Shown: piece after piece, positions 1 to 14,960 of the stretch
Layout: the number at the start of each line of letters is the position of its first letter
Position numbering within the stretch: the stretch's first letter is position 1
Source: Saxidomus purpurata
Lineage: Eukaryota > Mollusca > Bivalvia > Venerida > Veneridae
Assembly (NCBI GenBank): GCA_022818135.1
Contig: JAFMSR010000007.1
Location: 8,044,543 to 8,108,542, forward strand
DNA length: 64,000 nt
Reading direction: 5' to 3'
Program-made: the position numbers and the translations under genes
The notes under the pieces: generated by a model
Told to the model about the DNA's origin: nothing
The model's database searches: none
What the model saw: the letters and a program-made list of their open reading frames with translations, nothing else

Positions 1-93
1 ATTATATCTTATAAAACCTTTTATAGAATTACATGTACATTTTGTACATTGTGCAAAAGGCATTCATTTTTAAAGGAAAAAATAATCCTTTTC

Positions 94-185
94 GTCGCGT
101 CACGCGGCATGGTACTTGTCGCATATCGCAAATGACACGCGGCATATAGATGCCGCATATACGATCATATGCCGCGTGATGCGAC
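94..185. repeat. GC-rich imperfect hairpin
   Basis: GTCGCGTCACGCGGCAT at 94-110 is matched by its reverse complement with one mismatch at 169-185. The interior carries further GCGGCATAT/ATGCCGC pairs. The sharp GC contrast with the AT-rich flanks suggests a small non-autonomous foldback element. Confidence 0.6.
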
Positions 186-524
186 ATGGTTTTATTGCTC
201 CCGCGTTGTAAAACCTCCCGCGCTATAGCGCGGCAAAAACGGAATCCGCCTGTGTTGTACTGTATATCATGTTATTGTCATTATGCATGTTATTTATTTT
301 CAGGTAATAGATACCCAGTTGCATTTTCTCATGTTTGTCATTTTTGAGAATTTTAAGGTTTAAGCTTACCTATTTCAGTAAAGTATATCTAAGGTACTTT
401 CATACCCAGATAATAAGAATTGAATTATTGCTGAAAGTTCTATTTATTGTGCATTTATTAATGTATTTGATGTTTTAACTTAATGACTTATTGCTTTGTA
501 AACTTCAGGTGAAGTTCATTCTTT

Positions 525-537
525 AAGGTGGGGGAAG
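525..537 (+). promoter_or_regulatory. polypurine tract (plus-strand primer site)
   Basis: A run of 13 bases, nearly all purines and rich in G, lies immediately 5' of the TG that opens the LTR. This is the position of the primer for plus-strand DNA synthesis in LTR retrotransposons. Confidence 0.5.
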
Positions 538-1649
538 TGTAATGACTGTATGGCTATCCGAAATACACTGTCCGAAAGTTGTCACTTATTTGATTTCAGC
601 TTACCTTGATTTTAGCGTAAATAAGTCATTCCTTTGTTTAATTCCATTTGTAATAATAACTTTGCTTAACACTTGATGTTTTTAGCACAGTTTATGTTCA
701 CAGAATTGTTGTGTATCATTGTATTTTGCATTTCCAGCATTTATGACACTTGCTGTCAAGTTGAAAATGTCCGCCATGTTTACTATTTTTGTTACGGCGA
801 ATTAATCGAACCAAAATGCTGTTTTATCTATTTCATGTATAATTATGCATTACAGAGTTGTATTTTAACTGAACGGTTGTTTTAAGTATTATGGAGTAAT
901 TCATAATAATAGATTACCATATTCTGAGATACAAGAAGTAAAAGTATTAGGGACTATTTTAGTCACTTGTGCGGAAGAAGCTGGCAAGTTTTTATGTTAG
1001 AATATCAGCGTTATTTAATGTCTGTTACAGTTCTAAAGTATATTTTATGCTATTTTCAGTTAAAATGGAACCACTTTGTATTGTTAGTGATTAACTTGGA
1101 ACATTTTATTAATACTTTAATTTTCTTGTCCATCACAGTGTCCGAGGCCGTATAACTACTGTGCTGGATTGCTGGATGCTGCCAAATTCTGATTGGCTAT
1201 CAGCTATTTGCCAGCATCCGCACCCTATATAAGTGGCTCAGGTCCAGTAAGGCAGCCAGTTGACAGCTCGAGCTCGGAAGCATCTGAAATTTAAGCTTGA
1301 TCCATCCTTTTTAGAATATTTCACCTTTAGACAGTTTTCTACATTCATAAGTAAACTGGTAAGACCAAGTTTGGTTATTTGAAACTGCAGATCCCTTGTA
1401 TAGTATTTGACAGCAGTTTGTTTATAAACAAACAGTGTTTATCAATTTAAGTAGTCCCATAGCAACTGGACCTGCCGCGATTTTTACACTTTTACGACGA
1501 AATCACTTTTACGAGACTATCGGTCACTCGGATTATATATTTATGTATGATTATTACAATAATCAAATAATAGATTATTGAAACAACATTGTGTTTGTCT
1601 TTTTACTTTTGAAGAGTCTTCAACTAAATAATAAGCCAGGTGGCTTACA
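538..1649 (+). mobile_element. 3' LTR of an LTR retrotransposon (Gypsy-like)
   Basis: The block begins TGTAATGAC right after a polypurine tract and ends GGCTTACA, so it has the usual TG...CA ends, at about 1.1 kb. A TATA box at 1225-1233 would mark the U3/R region, with transcription starting roughly 25-30 bases further on. The 5' LTR and target-site duplication are outside the window, so the boundaries are inferred from one copy. Assignment to Gypsy rests only on the polypurine-LTR junction. Confidence 0.55.
1225..1233 (+). promoter_or_regulatory. TATA box of the LTR promoter
   Basis: CTATATAAG sits in a locally GC-richer stretch of the LTR, as expected of the U3 promoter. The start site would lie near 1255-1262. 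Confidence 0.5.
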
Positions 1650-2089
1650 CTACTTAATCATATACCTATTCTAAATATAGTATCAAAATCAGCCTTCACC
1701 CATTCATCATCCACATAAAATGTATCTACTTAAGTATCTACTACTTTACCTTTTACCTGTTTCTCCTGTTATCAAGTACAAAATTTCTTTCTCACACGTC
1801 TCCTGCAATGCAAATATTGAATCTGTCTTTCATGCATCTTGTACGTATGACATGACGGCTATGCACTTGTTTCTTTTTTTACTGCAAATAACATAAAACT
1901 TGCCCGTCATGTCTACATACAGATATAGAGGGTTCCTACCATTCAGGAACGGATTTTCCCTAGCTGATTGTCATAAAGACAATTTTATTGACAGGTTGTA
2001 GCTTAAACTAAATACTATCAAATATTCCAGTCATACACAGTCTTATATCTCAAATTACAATCTTAAATCAATCCAATGTCATTTAAACT
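1650..2089. other. intergenic, nothing recognised
   Basis: AT-rich sequence between the LTR and the first duplicated TRIM-like segment. No open frame, RNA gene or clear repeat was seen. Confidence 0.5.
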
Positions 2090-2266
2090 ATGCATATGAC
2101 AATGCCATTAACAATTGATGAATCATATAATTAATCATATTTTGAGCGTGATGTGTTTTTACACTTATGTTTTTAATATATCAGCATAGGAGGAACTATG
2201 AAGTTTTAGATATACTATGAAGACTGCTTTTACCAAATCTAGGCATAAACGTTAAAATAAAAAAAT

Positions 2267-5200
2267 GTGAAAGAATCTTCGGAAGAGAGTTATACTAACT
2301 TAAGTGCATTTGTTGATATACGTTGTGAAGAAAGTACGACTCGGAATAATTTCGGCTCTTCTTATATTCAAACATTTTCTCGGAGAACCTCTGGATCGGA
2401 TATAACCACGGCTATAAATGTTGATTTGGGTAGCCACACATTAATTACATGAAAAGCGAATGACCTATACACTGGTACTGAAATATGTATTGGGTGCCTT
2501 GTGCAAAAGAAAAAGACAAAAGCAGCAGCTCAGTTTTGCAAAAAGTGCGATATATGTCATATTTGCCTGAAAAATCACATTTTTTGGATCAAGGACCACG
2601 AGGTTGTATCGCTTTCAGTCGATAGACGAAAGTAAGATGTTTAATATATATCTATGCCTTTTATGTTCGTTTGCCATCGATTGTGAACTAAATTGCATGT
2701 ATAATTTTTAATATAGATCGTTTTATACTTAAGTCATAAAGTAATTATGATGAATTGCGTTTCGGTATTGTAAATAGGAAAGTGTTTGTAGAGTTAATAT
2801 TTTATCACAGATCTTCGAAATTGTACCCCTCCTTTCCAAAGTTGTGTTTTCCATCGGAAAATGCAGAAACAAGACGTTCTTGGTCTTTAAATTCACGTTA
2901 ACTTCTAAATGCAAGTTTTCCTTTCTTATTACACAACTCAAAGTCGTTCTCTTTAGATTTAAGTATTGTGTTTTGAAATCACATTTAAATAACTTTTTTT
3001 AAAGGCTCCCTTAAAAATGAAATACATGTACTAGCAACATATTGACATATTATAAAGTGTACCATATTTAATATTTATATTGTAAGATATACCAAAAACA
3101 ATGATATGTACAATTTACAAGATCATTAATATCCCACCATCATTTTATAGGAAGTTTCTTACTCTAAATGAAAGGTACTATAATGTTTAATTGGTAAAAC
3201 GTATTTAATGTATATGCTTTGTAATACTGTGGTTTTACGATGACCGTCATAAGTGTTTTTATAAAGTTCCCAAAATATAACGTTGTAAATACGATGATCA
3301 TAACTATGTTCTTAATTGATCTTAAAAAACTTTGGAATTACAATGTATTTTTAATCATTTATGGAAGATAGTAAAGTTATAAGTTCTACCCTATTGTTAT
3401 AAAAGGCATCATTGTTATGCGCTGATAAGAGATTAGCAACGTCCATTCAATGAGTGACAAAGTACAATGTCAATAAAAAATTCAGACGGAGCAGACATCG
3501 TTGGTCAGTCATATACATTTGCAACTTTTGTTTCCTATCACATGAATACTAGCATAACCAATATCAGCCTCAGCCTTTAGTATAATAATCGGAATGCTGT
3601 TCATATAAGTGTTAACGGAAATGTATTTTTGTGAGAGTCTAAAAACTAACAAAACATAAAAGTAAAAACGGTATTTTGTTGAATTCATATTATTTACTTG
3701 TTTAACAACTATATAAGTGTTCTATTTAATAGCCAAGAGCTCGCTGAGTAAGGAATGGTTTCACAAAATATCATCATAAGTGAAAACCATACATGAGTAC
3801 TTTTTGGAGTTTACAAGATTCACTTTGCTTGTTAGGAAACTCTTCATATCTAAGATCACTTGACCTATTAAACTTTTGTCTACTGGTAACTATATAGATA
3901 GTGATATATTTTGTAATTGGTTTAGGACATATTGTAAGTTATGAATAGATCCTTTACATAGGTTTTGTTTGAATAAATTGGTATGAATTATAATATGATA
4001 TATTAACATTTTGTATTGAAAGTATAAGATAATAACATTTCCTTAAAGTGATATTACCATAACTTTAAGATAAACAACGATAGGCAAAGATTTTTGCTCT
4101 CATAACATAAACTTTGTAAAAATCATTAGTCAAACACAACAATGATTTTCCCATTTTACATGGTGAATATGTTGATATTGATAATTAACCTATGTGTATG
4201 CTCTAATTGCATGGATTTCTATTTTTGAGGGAAATAACTCAACGTAGGTAATGTTTTATATTTTCAAAACATTAATATTATTTAAAGAATCCTATTTGAC
4301 CATAGCGCAATTTTGCCATTTTGAAAGGTAAATGTTAACTGCAGCTTTGCAAAAGCTTTAGTTAACAGAGGTGATAAAGTCTTAATTTGAAGACCACGAA
4401 ATGCTCGTACGAAACTCTACATCAGTATCATGATACCACCGGCGTACATCAATATTCATATCTACAGAATCGGGACGTTTCTGTCAGGAACTGGATTTTG
4501 CAGCGGATATCAGGAAAAGAGGACTTTGACGTATAAGTTGACATATCAACCAGTCTGGGAATACCATTTAGTCTGGCAAAATGGGAGGACAATGGTGCAC
4601 AAACCAGAATTTACCTTGAAAGAGTAATTCTATTTACAGCTAAATATAGTACCAAGTGTCATTTAATATCAATATGTAATATGGACATCTAAACTTTTCT
4701 TGGGATTATATGACTTTGTTAATGTTTACAATAAGAAGAATATATAAAAGTATTGATTTTTAACAGTCATCACCTCATCAAAGAGGGAATTGTAGAGACT
4801 GATTATAAATGATGCTTGCTTACTAAACATGTGGGGTGTCTGAGAATGCTGAGACTATAACTGTGGTCAAAATGGCCACATTTCTTTATCTGATGGAGTG
4901 AGCAAAATTGAAAAAATAATGTCAAATACCATTCTGCTGAATTGTATACATATGTGTTTTATTATTATTTCAACAGACTGAGGGAAAATCTACATTTGGG
5001 AGAAGAACAACTTGAAAAATCGGTTATATGTCTAGCGTAAAGCCAAATCTTTTAATATGCATTTTCTAAGATATCGCCTTTCAATGTACAAATTTACAAC
5101 TGATAAATTTTGAACCTATATATATTTTGAGAGGAAATCGTAACCTCAAATTACCCTTATCTATTAGGTTTTGCTCTCTGACTGATATATTTGGGACATA

Positions 5201-5759
5201 ACGTAAGTGTGAAACAGTAATTCGTTTCGTAATGAGACCAAGGCAGAGCTACGAAGCTTAAGAACACAGTGGCGGAGAAGTTCTGGTTTTTCAGATGCAC
5301 ACAATTTGAAAACTAGCACAGTCATATAAATAAATTAATATCGAAACAGTTACATGTTTAAATATATTTTGGTAGTTATAGTTCACTTTTTAACAAAGCG
5401 TCAACCGCAGAAACATATATACAAAAAACATACACCGCTACTTAAAGAAGACATTACAAAAGCTGACGATTCAAGTGAGTAAGCATGCTTCGTCGCTTCT
5501 TGTGTAAACGGCTAGGTATTTCTTTGTTCTTGTATATCTTGTCTTGCCACTGTTCAATGATGATTAACCACTATACATGTACAAAGCTTATTTGCCGGGT
5601 TTAAAAATAGTGTTGGTAACCTGTAAAGTGCGGAATGCTAACACTTATACTTGCATTTAATGTTGTTTCATTTTCATTTCAGAAAATGAACTCATTTTTC
5701 ATCAATTAAATCACATTAAAAAAACTTTAAATCCAGACTTTGATGCAGTTTTGATTTAG
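2267..5759 (+). pseudogene. B-box (TRIM-like) pseudogene, copy 1
   Basis: This is the decayed counterpart of the gene at 11071-14960. The first exon (to 2631, donor GTAAG) encodes a Ser/Thr-rich lead with the stretch FVDIRCEESTT, then an in-frame TGA at 2450-2452, then a B-box remnant with CIGC, FCKKC and CHIC. A 15-base deletion removes five residues between the second and third cysteine pairs. The second exon (about 3733-3792) has lost its middle part and its donor is AT instead of GT. The third (about 4370-4526) has indels and stops. Short exons near 4979-5023 and 5440-5470 remain readable, and a last exon (5683-5759) ends in TAG. In TRIM-like proteins B-boxes bind zinc and mediate self-association. 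The multiple independent lesions make a working product unlikely. Confidence 0.65.
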
Positions 5760-6091
5760 ATTATGTTTTCTATGTGCACGATTTACCTGTGTTTATGTAA
5801 TTATAGACTTCTTTACATGCTTCGCCTATTATTAAGGCAAGATAGCGTATTACTAAAGCTATACATGTAAGTTGAGTCGTCAAATCTTCGAATGTTTTTA
5901 TTCATTCCAGACGGTATGTAAACCTGTACATTTTTGGATTGGTCTTTACTTCTAGACCAATACATGAAAGCAAATGATTTAGCTCATGACACTATATACA
6001 AACAGAGATGTGTCGCTAAATGCAATTTTAAGTCTAGAGCCACCTATAAAACGTTTTGCTCTTCTCGACTGGAAGGAACAACGTCACATAG

Positions 6092-6610
6092 TTTTTGGCC
6101 TGGGAACTGAAAGTCCCCTAGGCTTAAGTAAGCATACCACATTTCAAACACTGCAAGAAATTTAACTGTGCTATGTGCGAATAACAACTGTTAACATGCG
6201 CTATGCGAAAGTAGTGCAAGACAGACCAAATCAATCTTCTGTTTGAATGTCGCATATGATAAAAACATATTACAAATAAAAAGAGTACATACAACTTCAA
6301 ACAATTGCAGGAAGGTATATAGCTAACGGGCTGCATTTCACATTTTTTTCTGTTTTAGAAATAAATGCGCTGTTTGCTGATTACGGAAGATAATCTTATG
6401 CATATCACGGAAAAGTACGGATATTTACGGAAATTTACGGAAACGTACGGAGCTCGATATAAGAGTTTGTAGTTTGATTTTCAAATTTCCGATGTTATTT
6501 CATTGACAACTTTGTTATTTACGAACGATTACATATATATTAACCTAAAAATAAATTTCTCTAAAAAAAAGATATAATTTACGTACATTCCCGAGAAGGA
6601 ACTCACGTGA
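6092..6610 (+). repeat. dispersed repeat, copy 1 of 3
   Basis: The block recurs in the same orientation at 29873-30310 and 53510-54010. Shared parts are AGTGCAAGA..AGACCAA, the ACAACTTCAAACAATTGCAG-like core, and a GC-poor stretch with repeated TACGGA motifs before GAGCTCGATA. In the TRIM-like duplication it is present only in copy 1, so it behaves as a mobile insertion. No coding capacity or clear terminal repeats were found. Confidence 0.65.
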
Positions 6611-8427
6611 TCAAAATCACCCGCCATTTATCGAGGACGCTGCATGTCAAGGCCCAGTGAACGGTTTCACCGTTTACAACTACAAGGTAACCCAGAATAA
6701 TTTTTGGTTTTCTCTATTATACACATTGTACAGTACTGTATTTATATTTCATTGCTGGTATTGCTTTGTTTATTTCTGTTTCAAGGTCTTGTCCTTGGTA
6801 CACAATAATTTTCATCATCAGATCATATCGCTTGAAGTTGTACAAAGCGCAGATCGAATTATTTTTATTGGCTTAAACAATTTATAATGTTGACTATGTG
6901 ATTATTTTTCATTTAACGTACGATTTATAATAAACAAACTTCCCTGCCACCCATATATTTGTAAATCATTCTATCTGTGTCATATATTGAATTTCGTCCT
7001 CTGCACATTTATACTCGCGCTTTAGGTAAGGTTCAGCGCAAAACACGTAAGTCAAAAGTTGTTTTTAGGGGTGTTAACCTTTGGCCCCCAGATTATATCT
7101 GTCTTCAATTGATCTTATGTGTAATATAGTATGTGCTGTCGTTGAAGTCTATGACCGGTTTTTAAATTGTAATAAATATTTTGTTTAGATACGTGAGGCG
7201 CTTTTCCCTAAATGCGGGGTCAATGTATAAAATTAACTTCTTTGGTATATGGGTTTAGCCATAGCCGTATGCCTTCCAAAATTAAATACAAATATGAAAT
7301 CACATAGTAATTACTGACCTTAATCATTTCGAAATCATGAACACTATCTTTTATTTTATTTTATATGTTTAGGGCTCGGGTACACCATTCGAAAATACGT
7401 AAATTTTTACAAAATTTAACTAGGTTGGTATAAATTAAAAAGGATGCAAACCTATGTAGATTTTGGCAAATGGAATTCCAGCTAAAGCTATACGCTATAT
7501 TTAGATTTAACATTACTGATATTATTTTCTGAATGTTTACTTCAATAGACCAGAAGAACTGCGTGCAATTATGTATCTCGTAACAACTGTGCAATTAGGG
7601 GATACCAGGAGGATTTGATTGTCTTATGTGCACTTTTGAAGTAACAAATGTGGTATTGACGATACCATGCGACATCGTGACCTTTCTTCTAAAAAGATCT
7701 TCTGGCGAGTTCGACGATTAAGACTGAAGATTAATGAAATGAAATTGTAGATCATATCTCTGTTCAGACCTGTCAATTCAATGCTCGTTTTAATGCATTT
7801 CTCACGCTTTTATATACTTGGTACGTCTTTCGAGAGTATTTAGATCATTTATATGTCCCATGGTAACTGCAATGAGGAAAATATCACTCACATTTTTGTC
7901 TATGAAATGTGAATGTCTCATACAAAATACTGTGTGCGTAGTTTTTTTCACTTAGGTATGAAAGGTTACGGATATTCTCTTTGATACTTTGGACTGCAAA
8001 GTTATTATATTAATATATTCAAAATTACTCTTGGCTTAGAACTAAAGCTTTCAATAATCATTAGCTACTTGGTTCAATGTGTGTGTATATAGTTTTATAG
8101 ATGTTGATAGTTCAGCTTAATTCGAATTTCTTTGCACAAATTGATCAGTTTGTTTCGGACTAACGATGCTTATCCGTCATTGGCGAAATAAAGGTATCTA
8201 ATTGTGTGTTATTATATGTATGCACATTTGTCACTAAAATCATTGTAAATAGTGTTAATACACTGTAATGCAACTACATCATATAAACGCTACTCCATTG
8301 AATATATTGCTGGACAGTTTGGTTCTCACAATACTCTTTTAGATCATTAGCAATTAGGTACATGTTCAAAGTTATGTGAGTTGATAAAATATTTTCACAT
8401 GAAACCAGCGTTAGAGGTAGGTGGATA
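6611..8427. other. noncoding remainder of TRIM-like duplication copy 1
   Basis: From about 7090 onward the sequence aligns with 15355-17430 of copy 2 and is AT-rich, with many stops. 6611-7090 is the right part of the copy-1-specific insertion. No exon was recognised. Confidence 0.5.
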
Positions 8428-10083
8428 ATGGCTATATTCAGAAACGTTCCTCGACCCTAACTCGAACAGATAATTACCTTTAATCGACTAACGGTCGATG
8501 CATTTCCTCCAGTGAGGAGCGATTGGTATTCATAAACGTAAGGAAGGGTCAAGTAACCTCGAGTAAGGACAGATTTTTCGAGGAGCGAAAGCGCTTCCTC
8601 GAGCTGCACTCAAGGTGTCATTTTGAATATGACTCCAGTGAGAAATGGTCGAATTGCAGGAAATAGATGATGTATAGGTCTGTATGCCATGGATAGTTTT
8701 AAGGGACAGAGGCAACCCCTTAGATGATTTTAATGATGTGGAATTCTTCTTAAAATATCATACTAGTACTTAAAAATACGAAATAAAACTCAGTAGGCAA
8801 TAAAACATATTTTATGAGCAAAAACTCATCCTAGATAAATTGCGCAGACTATATCTCCCTAGAAAGTTGGACAGTTGTGGTGCCAGGAGACGCAATCGGG
8901 AGACACTCAAAATCCCCTTGGTCCAAAAATGGTATAGTAGTTCAATAATTTTATTTTTTTTCAATCATTCGCTATAGTTTAGTAAAACTAGAGACAAATA
9001 AAACATTTAGTAAAAAAAATTCATTAAATATATGCCTTTTCACTTGTAAAATCAGTGATCTTGACAATGGCGTCAGTAGAGCGACACATTCAATTTATGC
9101 TTTCTCATACTTTTATATAAATGTATAGTGTGATGACAGATGAGGTAACAACCAAGAACATTGTTATTTTCAAATCAGATCATATTGTTACGTAAACGAA
9201 AATCAATTTAAAAAAAAACGATTCTTTATTTTTTTTTAAGTATAAATTAGTATATATTTTAACCTCCCCATCCTTTCTGTTATGATCGCTGATCAAAATC
9301 TCTGACTTTTAGGTTTACTTCTTGAAGATGCGGGAAACGGAAACATATCTGATTTTATTATATACTTTCATATTGCCCCGTTCACTTTGCCTTAGAGAGT
9401 TCGTTCAGTATTCTACGGTACTGCACGTTGGTAAGGAATGATACTGAACGTTGGCAAGGGAGGGCCGTCCTAGGGATCAACGTTACGGACTATTTTATTT
9501 GTTTGCAACCATCGTTTTAATGAGGTTTCTATGTCGAAGTTCGACAGTTTTTTAGAATTAAATAAGCTACGGTCTTACAATAAAAAAGAAACGTTAATCA
9601 TTTACAAGTTGTCGTAAAAGTGTTTAATTTTTAAAATGGTTCGAATTTTTTAGGGCACGCAATACCAGTTCTGGTTACGAAAGTTACTGGTACGTATATC
9701 AGCCTAGTATTGATAAAGAAAAACAATGATGTTTTGCATGTAGTCATAAGAAAGAGAAAACATTTTTAGGAACTTACATCATATTGATTTATTCACATTT
9801 AAAAGTACAAACCTGCATCCGTAGGAAAATTCTTGCGTTTTTCAAAACAAGATGGTGGACGGCAACTGAAATTTCTTACCGTATAATTGGCGTCAACGTT
9901 TCTCATAATAAATGACGTCACGTATAAACAAAAATATTGAATCGAGTCTATTAATACGCAATAAAGAAATTGTACATGGTAAAATAGTACGCTAGTTGTC
10001 TCAGAAATTTCAAGATTCATTTATTGTTTTTTGCTTAAAGAATGTCATTTTGTTCATATTCAATATGAAAGTATATAATAAAA

Positions 10084-10213
10084 AGGTTATTGAACTTGTA
10101 TGGCGAAATATTACTTGGAACTCGTTGATTTGGCGGGAACAACTCGCAAGCTCGTTGTTCCCGCCAAATCAACGAGTTCAAAGTAAAACATCGCCATACA
10201 AGTTCAATAACCT
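10084..10213. repeat. near-perfect palindrome (hairpin MITE)
   Basis: Two arms of about 62 bases meet near 10149. The outer arms read GGTTATTGAACTTGTATGGC and its complement, and the inner arms share CTCGTTGATTTGGCGGGAAC with few mismatches. Such long hairpins are typical of foldback or MITE-like elements. The open frames across it are artefacts of the symmetry. Confidence 0.8.
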
Positions 10214-10271
10214 ATAATACAATTCTTTAAACTGTCATGTTTTCTTTTGCAATGTGTATTCCATATTTATG

Positions 10272-10508
10272 TACACTCAACAGGTTTAGACACGCAAAAG
10301 TGGCAAAATATTTATTTTAACAATGTTATTGTGTTTCAAATTTATTCAAATTTCATACGCAACAAAAGCAATATAAAATTGAATTCTTGCAAAAAGTTAC
10401 AATAATTCATCGCAAAAAATGACTGAAATAGAAAAAACAACAATAGCGTCATTCAAATAAAAATGTTCAACAGGGGAAATATTTGCGTTTCTAAACCTGT
10501 TGAGTGTA
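10272..10508. mobile_element. MITE with about 27-bp terminal inverted repeats
   Basis: TACACTCAACAGGTTTAGAC at the left end is matched by its reverse complement at 10482-10508 with one mismatch over 27 bases. The interior (about 180 bp) is AT-rich and noncoding. The ends begin and finish with TA, consistent with a TA-targeting (Tc1/mariner-like) non-autonomous element. Confidence 0.75.
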
Positions 10509-11070
10509 TGAATCAATTGTTAAAAGATTTGTTACGGGTGATTAACGCCTCAAATCTTCCTCGAGAAAGTCAAGGATGACTTTTGACTATGAATACTAAT
10601 TAGTAACTCGAGTTCACCTTAATTGAGGCGTCCTTGAGCATCCCTTAAGGAAGCCTTTCCCGGGTATGAGTCAAGGTGGAGTTCGAGTGACGACTCTGAA
10701 TATAGCCATAAATGTATTTATTGCAGCTCTCAATTTAATACATTTCAAACTCATTAAGTCCATGTTTTTATTGACGAAGGACAGACTACAGTGATAAATT
10801 GAATATGTTAACACAGCTTAAAGGGTATAATTTCAGTCAGAGAGTAGATTAAATCAAACACTTACTGTTATCAGCACACCTTATTGTAAACAATTCTTAT
10901 GCCAGTGTCAATGGAAAGTGATTAAGTCATATCATAAATCATATTTTGAACGTGATGTGTTTTTACACATTTTTTTTGTAATATATAAGCATACGAGGAA
11001 ATATGAAGTTAAAGTATATAAACTGCTTTTACCACAGCTAAGCATAAACGTTATATGAAAATATAAAAAT

Positions 11071-14960
<3,890 letters not shown>

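Larger units (their letters stand above)
1..537 (+). mobile_element. noncoding 3' interior of an LTR retrotransposon
   Basis: No coding frame is visible. The stretch ends in a purine-rich tract (525-537) that directly abuts a TG...CA-bounded block, as a polypurine tract abuts a 3' LTR. This suggests it is the untranslated 3' part of an element whose gag/pol lies left of the window. It also holds a GC-rich hairpin near its start, which may be a separate insertion. Confidence 0.45.
2090..8300 (+). repeat. segmental duplication, copy 1 (TRIM-like unit)
   Basis: This segment aligns in the same orientation with 10890-17430. Shared landmarks are the start near 2130/10940, the B-box exon (2470-2631/11230-11419), later exons, the stretch at 7100-7360/15355-15610, and the end near 8215-8300/17349-17430. 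Copy 1 has an extra block of about 1 kb at 6092-7090. Copy 2 has extra blocks at 14416-14822 and around 15900-16960. Confidence 0.8.
8428..10709. mobile_element. TIR-bounded insertion or composite of small DNA elements
   Basis: ATGGCTATATTCAGA at 8428-8442 is matched exactly by its reverse complement at 10695-10709. CTCGA-rich sequence follows inward on both sides. The 2.3 kb between contains no recognisable transposase but does hold a long palindrome and a separate TIR element. It may be one non-autonomous transposon, or two related small elements in opposite orientation. No certain target-site duplication was seen. Confidence 0.45.
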
